DNA from: Gluconacetobacter entanii
GTDB lineage: Bacteria > Pseudomonadota > Alphaproteobacteria > Acetobacterales > Acetobacteraceae
Direction of reading: 5' to 3'
Assembly: GCF_003206495.1 (NCBI RefSeq)
Contig: NZ_NKUF01000015.1
Location: 1 to 64,000, forward strand
Length of the DNA stretch: 64,000 nucleotides
This document shows, in pieces, positions 34,237 to 43,107 of this stretch. The position numbers and the translations under genes were made by a program. The first letter of the stretch is position 1, and each line of letters starts with the position of its first letter. The notes under the pieces were generated by a model that did no database searches, was not told the DNA's origin, and saw nothing but the letters and a program-made list of their open reading frames with translations.

Positions 34237-34259
34237 ACAATATATCATGAATATATTGT
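34237..34259. terminator. AT-rich inverted repeat
   Basis: ACAATATAT and ATATATTGT flank CATGA in a perfect 9-bp stem, directly after the 34228 stop. Stems of this AT content are weak terminators, so an operator for the next gene is equally possible. The remaining 34260-34457 shows no ORF. Confidence 0.4.
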
Positions 34260-34457
34260 AAAATATGCGCCCATTCCCCTGTATTTCCGTATGAAACCCT
34301 GGGTTGTTGTTTTTTGAATTCAGGATTGATGCAGATCAACGTAAGAAATTGCCCATAACCTAGACTTGCCAGGCATGGTAGGTGCAATGCCGTGTCTTGC
34401 GGGGGGAGCAGGGGACGGTTTTCTTGCGGGGGTGCCTTCGTCGGGTTCCTGTCGTGA

Positions 34458-34733
34458 ATGGACAGACGCGGAATCGGATTGATGCTGATGATCGAACGCG
34501 CCAAAGATCGCAAACAGCCAAAGCCGCCGGACGCGGCCCTGTTTGATGATCCCACGCAGTTTGCGTGCGACATGCTCAAGGCGCTCGGGCCGCAGGCATT
34601 GCAGGTGGCCACGACGCGCGCGGGCTATTTCCTCAGTACCGGGGACTTCCGCCGCGCAATCGCATGGGTGCGCGTGCGCCGCATCCTGCGCGGCTGGCTT
34701 GACACCACGCCCCGCGGCGATGGCCTGCACTGA
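34458..34733 (+). CDS. Small helical protein, paralogue of 22971-23198
   Basis: 91 residues (or about 83 if ATG 34482 is used). N-terminus MDRRGIGLMLMIERAKDRKQ, then FDDPTQFACDMLKALGPQAL and GYFLSTGDFRRAIAWVRVRR. The C-terminal core shares Gly-Asp, Ala-x-x-W-x-R-V-R and the N-terminal DP-x-x-x-A-x-x-M with 22971-23198. No signal or membrane segment. Function unknown; duplication within 11 kb suggests a small gene family. Confidence 0.65.
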   Translation: MDRRGIGLMLMIERAKDRKQPKPPDAALFDDPTQFACDMLKALGPQALQVATTRAGYFLSTGDFRRAIAWVRVRRILRGWLDTTPRGDGLH

Positions 34734-34788
34734 AGGGCGTTATCCTTCGGCAAGCGGTATTTTCAGGTGAAACGCGGGGCGGCGTGGT

Positions 34789-34968
34789 TCAGGGCGCGCC
34801 GTGGCCAAGCAGGTGCGTCAGCAGTGTAAAGAACCCGCCGCACAGGACGCTGCCCAATGCGATGACGGGGCCGATCCAGATATCACGCATGGCCTCGCGC
34901 ACCCGGTACAGGGCGCGTTGCGTGCGGGGCGGGCGTGCGGTGGTGGAGTGCAGGCAGGAAATGGACAT
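34789..34968 (-). CDS. Small single-helix membrane protein
   Basis: 59 residues: MSISCLHSTTARPPRTQRAL, a basic amphipathic linker (YRVREAMRDIW), and a hydrophobic helix IGPVIALGSVLCGGFFTLLT ending HLLGHGAP. Third positions are GC-rich through the frame. Too short for typical ORF cut-offs. Unknown function. Confidence 0.5.
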   Translation of the reverse strand: MSISCLHSTTARPPRTQRALYRVREAMRDIWIGPVIALGSVLCGGFFTLLTHLLGHGAP

Positions 34969-35423
34969 GGCGTGGCTTCCCGGGGCGGATCAGACGCCCC
35001 CAAAAACGACTTCGATGCGTAGGCGGTCGCGCCTGATGCCCCCGGCCGGGGCGCAAGTCAATGCGGAAAATGACAGGCGATCCCGATCATTTTCCCGCCC
35101 CATTCCATATTGGCGGAAAAGCGCCATGTCCCGCGGGTTCCCGCCCTGTCCCGATGGCGGGCATGCACCGCGCGCAGCCATCCGCCGCCCGCACGCCGGG
35201 CCGCGGAACCACACGGACCCTTTCCCCCGAATCGCAATCCCCCGGCCGGCGCGCGCCGCCTGATCCGTTTCGGCCATGGCGTGCATGAAAGCCACAGGTG
35301 TCATTATCTTACAAAAAAGCGATGGACTTTTGAGTATAAGATTCCTTTAGATGAAGGCGATCATCAATAAATCTTCAGACATTTTTCATAATTCTCCCTT
35401 TGTCCCCGTCATCAAGAGAGAAA
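34969..35423. other. Gap without a convincing gene
   Basis: 455 bases. A minus-strand frame at 34990-35126 or -35304 (ending IRRDRLRIEVVFGGV) has mixed codon usage and no good ribosome-binding site, so I do not call it. The right half (35290-35400) turns AT-rich and likely holds the promoter of the lipoprotein gene. Confidence 0.5.
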
Positions 35424-36158
35424 ATGACAGTTTATCCTTTCCCCTCCGCGCCTGTTTCCCGCTGTTTGCGTTCGTGGATGTTCCTGTTGCCGCTGGCTGG
35501 ACTGGCGGGATGTGGCTATACCGATTCCCGCACCGCGCATCGTGCGCAGTTGACCATGATCGGCATGCGCGCCGACGAGGTGGAGTCGTGCGTGGGAATC
35601 CCGGACAAGGTCAAGGAACTGAGCCCCGGCATCCAGATTTTTGAATATAGCCGGACCCTGAACATTCCCTCGACGAACGATTCCACGTTCATCCCGCTAC
35701 AGACGATCGTCAACCTGACGCAGACGGCGCTGGGCGGTGCGGGCAAGACCTGCATTGCCGATATCCGCATCGAAAATGGCGAGGTCACGGACCTGCATTA
35801 CAGCGGCGATGACGACGAAATAGTCGGCACGGACGGCGTCTGTTCCATCGTGACGCGCGGCTGCATCCGCAAGCCCGTCACGTCGATGCGCCACGTCAAG
35901 GCCGGTATCTTTGGCCCGGTATCGGCATTCAGCGACCCCAAGACGCCCGACGTGACCCCATCCGCCACCGTCTCCACCACGCCCGCCACACCCACCACGC
36001 CCACGGTGGCCGCGACGCCTGCGACACCCGCCGCCCCGGCCGCCCCCACCGTCCCGGCCACTCCCGCTACACCCGCCACCCCGGCCATCCCGGCCGCGCC
36101 AACACAGTCGGCAACCTCGGCCTCCTCCAGCGTCTCAACATTCTCGGCCAAGCAATAA
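35424..36158 (+). CDS. Lipoprotein with Pro/Thr/Ala repeat tail
   Basis: 244 residues. The N-terminal signal (CLRSWMFLLPLAGLAGC) gives lipobox LAGC at about residue 30. The next domain (about 31-150) contains LTMIGMRADEVESCVGIPDK, which resembles the SmpA/OmlA-type M-G-x-x-x-x-x-V fold opening, then NLTQTALGGAGKTCIADIRI. The last 70 residues are low-complexity TPATP/APAAP repeats ending SVSTFSAKQ, likely a cell-wall-spanning linker. AGAGAG precedes ATG 35424. Function unknown. Confidence 0.75.
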   Translation: MTVYPFPSAPVSRCLRSWMFLLPLAGLAGCGYTDSRTAHRAQLTMIGMRADEVESCVGIPDKVKELSPGIQIFEYSRTLNIPSTNDSTFIPLQTIVNLTQTALGGAGKTCIADIRIENGEVTDLHYSGDDDEIVGTDGVCSIVTRGCIRKPVTSMRHVKAGIFGPVSAFSDPKTPDVTPSATVSTTPATPTTPTVAATPATPAAPAAPTVPATPATPATPAIPAAPTQSATSASSSVSTFSAKQ

Positions 36159-36175
36159 GCCCCGCTTCCTTGGCG

Positions 36176-36582
36176 CATGGAACATCCGGGCTCTGCCCGG
36201 ACCCGGCAGGGAGCGCGCTCCCTGCACCCTGATCTGTTTAAAAGTTCTGGTTTCCAAAGGGTAATACCCTTTGGTGGGGGTTCGGGGGCAACGCCCCTGA
36301 GGCAGTCGTCGCATGGACCATCCGGGCGGCTTGCTCCGGACCCGGCAGGGATCACGATCCCTGCACCCTGATCTGTTTAAAAGTTCTGGTTTCCAAAGGG
36401 CAATGCCCTTTGGTGGGTGTTCGGGGGCAACGCCCCTGAGGCAGTCGGCACATGCCACACCCGGGCGGCTTGCTCCGGACCCGGCAGGGATCGCGATCCC
36501 TGCACCCTGATCTGTTTAAAAAGTTCTGGTTTCCAAAGGGCAATGCCCTTTGGCGGGGTGCAGGGGCAGCGCCCCTGTGTCC
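36176..36582 (+). repeat. Three tandem family A units
   Basis: Units at about 36176-36311, 36312-36450 and 36451-36582. The first has CCGGGCTCTGCCCGG, the next two CCGGGCGGCTTGCTCCGG. All carry CCAAAGGG..CCCTTTGG. The last ends in a variant, GGCGGGGTGCAGGGGCAGCG, also found in the hairpin at 38436-38476. They fill the gap between convergent genes. Confidence 0.93.
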
Positions 36583-36589
36583 TGTTCCG

Positions 36590-38215
36590 TCAGGCCGCGC
36601 GGGCGATGTCCGGCGTTGCGTCGGACAGGGTCCAGCGGGTGTGGGCGGCGTGGTTGACCTGCAGGCTGAGGGTGACGGTGCCGCGGCGGCCGGCCCACAG
36701 TCCGGGCGACAGGCGGGCCATGCCGGTGGTCCAGCGCCATGTGCATCCGTCGCGTCCCTCGTCGGGGTGGAACGCGGGGGCGAGCAGCGGATGGTCCAGG
36801 CCCAGCGCCGCGCCGCCGCCGGTGTGGCTGTCGCCGATCCATGCCTCGTGCACCTGAACGCCAAGCGCGCGTACGTCGCCCCGTGCGTCGAGGCCGAGAT
36901 ATGCTGGCAGGAAGGTCGCGCTGTGCACGGTGACGGTGCGCGCGGTGGCGGGGAAGGCGAAGTGCGTCAGGCCGCCGGCCATGACGGGGTCCACGCGTCG
37001 CCCGTCCACCATCAGGTGCAGGCCCGCATCCTGCGCCGGACGCCATCCCATGTCATGCGCGCGCGCCAGCAGGCGTTCGCGCAGTTCGCGGATGACGGGG
37101 CCTTCCTGATGGAAGGGCAGGGCGTGCTTGTGGATCAGTCCGGGCGTGCGCTGCGGGTCGAGGCCCTCTGCCCCGATGGCGAATTCGTGGCGGTTGCCGA
37201 CATCCATGAAGCTTTCGCTGCCAAGGCCCGAGGCCATGAGCACGTCATGGCTGTCGAGTTCGACATGCCAGTAGCGCACCTCCACCCGGTCGTCCTGCGT
37301 GATGCTGATGCCGTTGAGCAGCGTGCTGGCGGGAACGAACACGTCGGTGCCGTCACGCAGGGTCATGGCGATGGCATGTCCGGGCGACACCATGACGTCG
37401 CGCGTGGGGACGTTGGGGGCGATGGCGTGCGCGGTGATGCATACGGGCTGCGCGATGTAGCGGCGCCATGCGGGCATGCCAAGGCACAGGATGCGGCGAT
37501 GGCCAAGCCAGCGGACGCGGCGGTGCGCGCCGGACGCGGTGACGACCTCGTCCCCAACGCGCAGGTCCTCCACCGCGACCTCGCCACGCGGGGTCAGCAG
37601 CAGCGTGCCTTCGGTAAAGCACGGCGTGCTCGGCACCGATGTGGCGGGCGTGAAATCGTTGCCGTTGCTGGTCGCGGTGATGGTGGAGGGCACGTCGTTG
37701 GACGTCGTATAGGTCGTATCCGTCAGGTAGGCGTAGGACGGGCCGGACTGGTTCGTGTCCACGACCTTGCCATTATCCATGTTGTTCGTCGTCTGGGGCG
37801 GCGAGTACAGGATCTGCCCGTCATGGGTGGAATACGGCGTCTGCTGCATGACCGTCGTCACGGTGCCGCCATCGGGACTCTGGAGCGTGGCATCGACAAA
37901 GCCGGTATTGACGCCGTTGTCATACACGCTGTTCAGTTCCAGCGTCTGGGTGCCGCTTCCGAACCCCTGGTCATAGACCGTCCCGCCCGAACCGGCGGAC
38001 TCCTGCGCATTTTCGCTGTTATATTCAGAAAGCGTCTGGACTTGAAGGGTCGTGCTGCCATCGCTGTTGAGCGGCAGGGATGCGGGGGATGCGGTGGGAT
38101 CATCCGAATTGTCGGCCGTGTCGATCAGGAAGACCTGGCTGCTGGTTTCGTTGCCGTCACTGTCCAGCGTAACCGTATATTTTGCATTCTGGTAATCAGT
38201 ATACTTGTTCGCCAT
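36590..38215 (-). CDS. Hint-domain protein (hedgehog/intein-type), paralogue 1
   Basis: 541 residues. The N-terminal 190 residues are Asn/Thr/Ser/Gly-rich with beta-like repeats (DNGVNTGFVDAT) and no signal peptide. A Hint_2 domain (about 198-345) follows: Cys199 in TPCFTEGTLLLTPRGEVAVE, then GDEVVTASGAHRRVRWLGHR, VSPGHAIAM with the catalytic-type His, and DSHDVLMASGLGSESFMDVG. A further conserved 190-residue C-terminal region ends ARAA. Hint domains catalyse N-S acyl shifts and self-cleavage; these bacterial forms are large proteins thought to be exported by other routes. Lacking a signal, it may use type I secretion (inference). Confidence 0.85.
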   Translation of the reverse strand: MANKYTDYQNAKYTVTLDSDGNETSSQVFLIDTADNSDDPTASPASLPLNSDGSTTLQVQTLSEYNSENAQESAGSGGTVYDQGFGSGTQTLELNSVYDNGVNTGFVDATLQSPDGGTVTTVMQQTPYSTHDGQILYSPPQTTNNMDNGKVVDTNQSGPSYAYLTDTTYTTSNDVPSTITATSNGNDFTPATSVPSTPCFTEGTLLLTPRGEVAVEDLRVGDEVVTASGAHRRVRWLGHRRILCLGMPAWRRYIAQPVCITAHAIAPNVPTRDVMVSPGHAIAMTLRDGTDVFVPASTLLNGISITQDDRVEVRYWHVELDSHDVLMASGLGSESFMDVGNRHEFAIGAEGLDPQRTPGLIHKHALPFHQEGPVIRELRERLLARAHDMGWRPAQDAGLHLMVDGRRVDPVMAGGLTHFAFPATARTVTVHSATFLPAYLGLDARGDVRALGVQVHEAWIGDSHTGGGAALGLDHPLLAPAFHPDEGRDGCTWRWTTGMARLSPGLWAGRRGTVTLSLQVNHAAHTRWTLSDATPDIARAA

Positions 38216-38435
38216 TTCTGCGAAGTCTCCGATATCGGGCGGATTGAAAAATAATTCCGCGACGGCCTGAAGGAACTATATCCAGCGTTTTTGATGCATC
38301 TTTTCTATTTTTTTGCTGAATAATGTCCCGAATGGTCTCTTTGACTTCGCTGGTTACATTATGAAATCCATTGTTGCAAACTATATCTGCCGACGGCTGT
38401 CCCGACTGTCCGGGGCGGTTGCCACGCGGCCGGCG

Positions 38436-38476
38436 CCCCCCTGGCGGGGTGCAGGGGCAGCGCCCCGCCAGGGGGG
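38436..38476. terminator. Long GC hairpin between the Hint genes
   Basis: CCCCCCTGGCGGGG (38436-38449) and CCCCGCCAGGGGGG (38463-38476) form a perfect 14-bp stem; the loop TGCAGGGGCAGCG is also found in family A. It lies just past the stop of the upstream Hint gene and before the second. It may reduce read-through. The rest of 38216-38435 has no ORF. Confidence 0.65.
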
Positions 38477-38484
38477 AGGACGCA

Positions 38485-40026
38485 TCACGCCACGCGGCGG
38501 CCCGCCTGCGGCAGGTGCCAGTAGGCAGCAGGGGCGGCGTGGTCCAGATGCAGGCTGAATGTCACCCGTCCGGCGTGACCGGCCCACAGTCCGGGCGGCA
38601 GCGTCGCCATGCCGGTGGTCCAGCGCCAGTCGCATCCGTCGCGCCCCTCGTCGGGGTGGAAGGCGGCGGCCAGCAGGGGATGGTCCAGACCCAGCGTTGT
38701 CCCGCCCATCCATGCGCCGCGCACGTTCACGCCCAGCGCCCGCGCATCGGCCGGCCTCCCCACCGCCAGGTCGGCGGGGCGGAAGGTGGCGCTGTGCAGG
38801 GTGACGTGCCGTGCGGTGGCGGGGAAGGTGAAATGCACCAGCCCCCCGGCCGTGACCGGCGCAATGCGGCGGCCGTCCACCACCAGATGCAGGTCGGCCG
38901 CATCCGTCAGGCCCCAGCCAAGGGCGCGCGCACGTGCCAGCAGGCGCGCGCGGACGGTGGCGACCACCGCACCGGCGTCGTGAAACGGCAGGGCATAGTC
39001 CGCCAGCGTGGCGGCCGTGCGTTCGGGGTCCAGTCCCGCCGCGCCGATGGCAAGGTCATGGCGGTTGCCGATATCCATGAAGCTTTCGCTGCGCAGTCCG
39101 GCGGACAGCAGCACGTCATGGCTGTCGAGTTCGACATGCCAGTAATGGGCCTGCACCCGGTCGTCCTGCGTGATGGTCGCGCCGTTGACCAGCACGCTTG
39201 CGGGCACGAACACGTCCGCCCCCGCCACATCCAGCGCAATGGCGTGGCCCGGCGACACCACGATGTCACGCGCGGACACGCCCGGCGCGATGGCGTGTGC
39301 GCCGATGCGCACCGGCAGGACGGTATGGCGCAGGTGGGCGGGGACGCTGCGGCAGGCGATGCGGCGATGGCCGATCCAGCGGATGCGGCGGTGCGCGCCG
39401 GACGCGGTCACGACCTCGTCCCCCGCGCGCAGGTCCTCCACCGCGACATCGCCGCGCGGCGTCAGGATGGGCGTGCCCGTGGTGAAGCACGGGACATCCG
39501 CCGCGGTGGCGGCGGGGGTGAAGTCGTTGCCGTTGCTGCTGGCGGTCACGGTGGAGGGGACGTCCTCCATCGGGGTTGCGGCCGTGTTCGTGAAATAGAG
39601 GTACGCCCCGCCCGTCCCGCTGCTTTCGGTCTGCGCCACCTGTCCGTTGACCGTGTCATCGATGCTCTGCGACGGGGCGTACAGGAACACGCCGTCGCTG
39701 GTGGAATAGGGGGTCTGCTGCAGCAGGGCGGTTTCCTGCCCGCCATTGGCGCCGGTGGTCGTCGCCGTGACAAAGCCGGTATTGACGCCGTTTTCATACA
39801 GGCTGTTGAGCGTCATGGTGTTCGTCCCGTTGGTGAAACCGGGATCGGGCGTGTTCGGGCCATCGCTGTTGACCGAATTGATGTTGTCCACGGAAAAGAC
39901 CGGGTTGCCATCGCCATCGGTGGTGGTGTTCTGCGCCGCAAAGATCTGCGAACTGCTGACATAACCATTGCTGTTGGTCGTCAGCGTGTAACTCTTGTTA
40001 CTGTAGTCGGTATATTCCTGTGTCAT
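38485..40026 (-). CDS. Hint-domain protein (hedgehog/intein-type), paralogue 2
   Basis: 513 residues, collinear with the protein at 36590-38215. N-terminus MTQEYTDYSNKSYTLTT matches MANKYTDYQNAKYTVTL. The variable beta-rich part follows, then the Hint core: VPCFTTGTPILTPRGDVAVE, GDEVVTASGAHRRIRWIGHR, VSPGHAIAL, and DSHDVLLSAGLRSESFMDIG. The C-terminal region (MGGTTLGLDHPLLAAAFHPD, then WRWTTGMATLPPGLW) is the best-conserved part between the two. ATG 40026 is chosen from this alignment over ATG 40041. The N-terminal third diverges much more than the rest, a pattern seen in surface or toxin-like proteins. Confidence 0.85.
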   Translation of the reverse strand: MTQEYTDYSNKSYTLTTNSNGYVSSSQIFAAQNTTTDGDGNPVFSVDNINSVNSDGPNTPDPGFTNGTNTMTLNSLYENGVNTGFVTATTTGANGGQETALLQQTPYSTSDGVFLYAPSQSIDDTVNGQVAQTESSGTGGAYLYFTNTAATPMEDVPSTVTASSNGNDFTPAATAADVPCFTTGTPILTPRGDVAVEDLRAGDEVVTASGAHRRIRWIGHRRIACRSVPAHLRHTVLPVRIGAHAIAPGVSARDIVVSPGHAIALDVAGADVFVPASVLVNGATITQDDRVQAHYWHVELDSHDVLLSAGLRSESFMDIGNRHDLAIGAAGLDPERTAATLADYALPFHDAGAVVATVRARLLARARALGWGLTDAADLHLVVDGRRIAPVTAGGLVHFTFPATARHVTLHSATFRPADLAVGRPADARALGVNVRGAWMGGTTLGLDHPLLAAAFHPDEGRDGCDWRWTTGMATLPPGLWAGHAGRVTFSLHLDHAAPAAYWHLPQAGRRVA

Positions 40027-40140
40027 TACCCATGAAGCCATGTGTCAGGAGGCGGCCTTTCCGGCCCCTTCATGGCGAAACGGGCATGAAACCAGAGACG
40101 TGGAACGACCGGCGGTCATGGGACCCGTGCGAGTCCCGTC

Positions 40141-40156
40141 ATCTGTTATAACAGAT
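40141..40156. promoter_or_regulatory. Perfect 16-bp palindrome upstream of the Hint operon
   Basis: ATCTGTTATAACAGAT is perfectly self-complementary. It lies about 115 bases upstream of the paralogue 2 start and 200 bases upstream of gntP, so it could regulate either. Confidence 0.5.
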
Positions 40157-40279
40157 ACATTACGAGACGTTATGTTACAAACTATTTGGCAACCTTCTGG
40201 CGCAGGCCGGGTGTGCGTCGCTGCGATGGCGGCCACGGGGCCACGCGCCCCCTTGCGGCCTGGTCGCCGATCCCTGATA

Positions 40280-40302
40280 AAGGGGACTGAATCTGTCCCC
40301 TT
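40280..40302. promoter_or_regulatory. Inverted repeat upstream of gntP
   Basis: AAGGGGAC (40280-40287) and GTCCCCTT (40295-40302) with a 7-base spacer, about 58 bases before the gntP ATG. A candidate operator or 5' UTR hairpin. Confidence 0.4.
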
Positions 40303-40359
40303 GCCGCGATCCGTCCCGGTGCGGCATGCGGGGGCGGCCACCGCAGTACAGGAACCTGT

Positions 40360-41751
40360 ATGACCCCCATTGTGCTGGCCCTGATCGGAACGGGGGCGAT
40401 TGCCGTTCTGCTGGTGCTGATCGTGGTGGGGCGGGTGCACCCGTTCCTCGCGCTGCTGCTGGTGGCGACCGCCGTCGCCCTGCTGACGGGCACGCCGGTC
40501 GCGCATCTGGCCGAAGCAGTACAGGGCGGGCTGGGCCGGACCATCGGGCATATCGCCATCATCGTCGCACTGGGCGCGATGATCGGGCGGATGGTGGACC
40601 TGTCGGGCGGGGCGCAGGCGGTGGCGCGCGCGCTGGTGCGGCGCGCGGGGGCGACGCATGTGCCGCTGGCGATCGTGATCGCGGCCTTTGGCGTCGGCAT
40701 CCCCGTGTTTTTCGAGGTCGGGGTCATCATGCTCATGCCCCTTGTCTATGGCATGGCGCGCCAGACCGGGCGCGTGCCCGCCGTGTTCGCCGTGCCGATG
40801 GCGGTGACGATGCTGACGGTGCATGCGCTGCTGCCGCCGCATCCGGGTGCGGTGGCCGTGGGCGGCGCGCTGGGCGTGGGGGCGGGGCGGGTGCTGATGC
40901 TGGGCCTGCCGCTGGCGGCGTTTTCGGTGGCGCTGACCTATGTCCTGTCGCGCCCGGTCATGGCCCGTCCCCTTGGCTGCGCGCCCGAGATCCGCGCCAT
41001 CGTGGACGAAGCGGGCGAGACCGCAGGCCCCGAACAGGGCAGTCCCGCCGATGCGCGCCTGATCGCCGCGGTGCATGCACGCCCGGTCCATCCGGGGGAA
41101 ATCGCGCTGGTGATCGGCCTGCCGGTCGTGCTGATGATCGCGGGTACGCTGGCGTCGGACATGATGGCGGCGGGGATTGCGCGCTCCGTCATCGCGTTCG
41201 CGGGGATCACGTATGTGGCGCTGGGCATCGACGTGGTGCTGTGCGCGTGGCTGCTGGGGCTGCGGCGTGGCATGGCGCTGTCCACCGTGTCGGACGTGCT
41301 GGCGGCGGCATTGCCGTCCACCGCCGGGATCATCCTGATTACCGGCGCAGGCGGCGCGTTCGCGCAGGTTCTGGTGCAGAGCGGCGTCGGAGACGCGCTG
41401 GGCGGGATGCTGTCATCGGCGGGCCTGCCGGTGCTGGCGCTGTGTTTCGTCATGACCATGATCCTGCGTGTGGCGCAGGGGCCGACGACGGTGGCGCTGA
41501 TGGCGACGGCGGGCATTGTCGGGCCGCTGGTGGCCCGCCTGCACCTGGACCAGACGCACCTTGCGCTGCTGGCGCTGGCGATGGGGGCGGGGGGCATGGC
41601 GCTGTCGCATGTCAATGACGCGGGGTTCTGGATCGTCACCCGCATGGCGGGACTGGGCGTGGGGGAGGGGCTGTCAAGCTGGACCGTCATGACCGGGATC
41701 GCGGCGCTGACCGCCTTTGCGGGCACGGCGCTGATGTGGGCGGTGCTGTAG
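40360..41751 (+). CDS. gntP: Gluconate:H+ symporter, GntP family
   Basis: 463 residues, about 12 transmembrane helices. Family motifs are GRTIGHIAIIVALGAMIGRM, the conserved GVGIPVFFEVGVIMLMPLVY, LLPPHPGAVA and the C-terminal GGMALSHVNDAGFWIV. GntP/GntT transporters import gluconate or related hexonates with protons, fitting an organism that makes gluconate in the periplasm. ACAGGAACCTGT lies upstream of ATG 40360. The exact sugar acid is not resolved by sequence alone. Confidence 0.92.
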   Translation: MTPIVLALIGTGAIAVLLVLIVVGRVHPFLALLLVATAVALLTGTPVAHLAEAVQGGLGRTIGHIAIIVALGAMIGRMVDLSGGAQAVARALVRRAGATHVPLAIVIAAFGVGIPVFFEVGVIMLMPLVYGMARQTGRVPAVFAVPMAVTMLTVHALLPPHPGAVAVGGALGVGAGRVLMLGLPLAAFSVALTYVLSRPVMARPLGCAPEIRAIVDEAGETAGPEQGSPADARLIAAVHARPVHPGEIALVIGLPVVLMIAGTLASDMMAAGIARSVIAFAGITYVALGIDVVLCAWLLGLRRGMALSTVSDVLAAALPSTAGIILITGAGGAFAQVLVQSGVGDALGGMLSSAGLPVLALCFVMTMILRVAQGPTTVALMATAGIVGPLVARLHLDQTHLALLALAMGAGGMALSHVNDAGFWIVTRMAGLGVGEGLSSWTVMTGIAALTAFAGTALMWAVL

Positions 41752-41874
41752 CAGGCACGCGGCGCGCGGTGATCGCCATGCTGCTGTGCGCCTCTACGGT
41801 GGTGCTGGGGCACAGGTTCGGCCCGTGCACGATCGCGCGGGCGTGGCGCCTGCGGGGCGGGCTGTAGGGGCCGG

Positions 41875-43107
41875 TTACAGCCGGACGATCATGTGCCGCC
41901 GCCATAGCCCCCAGACCGGGACGAAACACGCCGCGCAGAACCCCAGCGCAAAGACCAGCGACGTGAACATGCCCGACCCGGCCCCATGGCAGACCACGCG
42001 GTACAGCCAGTCGGACAGCGAGGCCGCCCCCGCCCCCGGCGCGGGCAGCATCATCAGCGTCTTGGCCAGGAAGCCGGAAAAGAGGAACGCCACCAGTGCA
42101 TTCATGCCAAAGATCCGCAGCACCAGCAGGATGCGTCCCATCACGGCGGAGCGGTCCTGCACGCGCGCCATGTCGAACACGAAATGGAACAGCGCCAGCA
42201 CGCACATGCTGACCCCGCCGGTCCACAGCACGAAGGAGCTGCTCCACAACGACTTGTTGATCGGAAAGACGCTGCCCCACACGGCCCCCAGCACCAGCAG
42301 CGCCACCCCCAGCGCGGGAAGCCTGCGCGGGTGCGACGCCGCCGCCCCGCCGCGCAGCATCCGCCCCGCAATGACGCCAAGCATGGTGGTCGCGATGGCG
42401 GGCAGGGTGCTCAGCGCGCCTTCGGGATCCCACCCGTCCTCATACAGCCGCCCCATGTGCAGCCAGTGCAGCGACCATGTGCTGATGCCGCGGTCCAGCC
42501 ACGCGCCAAGGTTCATCCGCGCATCGAACAGCGGAAAGTCCCGCCCCGGCAGCCCCGCATGCGGGATCGGGACATAGCGCAGGGCAAGCCAGTATCCCAC
42601 AAGGATCGCCCCGATTGCGACCGGCAGCAGGCGGCGCGCCGGCACCCAGACACAGAACATCCCCACCGCGAGGTAACACACCGCAATGCGCGTCAGCACG
42701 CCATACAGGCGCAGGTGGGTGATGTGGAAATACGGATACGCGCTGAGCAGGAGTTTCAGCGCGAACAGCAGCGCCGCGCGGCGGAAGATCTGCCGCGACA
42801 GCATGCCACGGTCGGCGCCCTGTGCGATGCGCCGGTCCAGCGACAGCGGGATCGCGCACCCCATCAGGAACAGGAAGGACGGGAACACAAGGTCCGCCAG
42901 CGTGCAGCCATTCCACGCCGCATGGCGCAGCATGGGATAGACCTGGTCCCAGTCGCCGGGATTGTTGACCAGGATCATCACCGCCACCGTCGCACCGCGC
43001 AGGGCGTCAATGGAAATGACCCGCGTCGATGCGCCGCGCGCCGCGCCGGGCGATGTTGCGGTGGGCGATGTCGCGGTGGGGGCGGCCTGCGTCACGGCCA
43101 CAGGCAC
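41875..43107 (-). CDS. DUF5009 / heparan-alpha-glucosaminide N-acetyltransferase-like membrane protein
   Basis: About 410 residues, roughly ten helices. It shows the family opening ISIDALRGATVAVMILVNNP, TLADLVFPSFLFLMGCAIPL and LHWLHMGRLYEDGWDPEGAL. Such proteins resemble HGSNAT and bacterial acyltransferases that transfer acyl groups to sugars across the membrane. The start is uncertain: GTGs at 43107, 43101 and 43095 are in frame, whereas an ATG at 43143 with a strong AAGGAG is in a different frame and stops after 16 codons. That suggests either GTG initiation or a small indel near the 5' end. Substrate unknown. Confidence 0.78.
   Translation of the reverse strand: MPVAVTQAAPTATSPTATSPGAARGASTRVISIDALRGATVAVMILVNNPGDWDQVYPMLRHAAWNGCTLADLVFPSFLFLMGCAIPLSLDRRIAQGADRGMLSRQIFRRAALLFALKLLLSAYPYFHITHLRLYGVLTRIAVCYLAVGMFCVWVPARRLLPVAIGAILVGYWLALRYVPIPHAGLPGRDFPLFDARMNLGAWLDRGISTWSLHWLHMGRLYEDGWDPEGALSTLPAIATTMLGVIAGRMLRGGAAASHPRRLPALGVALLVLGAVWGSVFPINKSLWSSSFVLWTGGVSMCVLALFHFVFDMARVQDRSAVMGRILLVLRIFGMNALVAFLFSGFLAKTLMMLPAPGAGAASLSDWLYRVVCHGAGSGMFTSLVFALGFCAACFVPVWGLWRRHMIVRL

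Noticed and set aside
34990-35304. Minus-strand frame ending IRRDRLRIEVVFGGV
   Set aside because: Mixed third-position composition and no good ribosome-binding site; it may be part of a decayed gene but cannot be supported.
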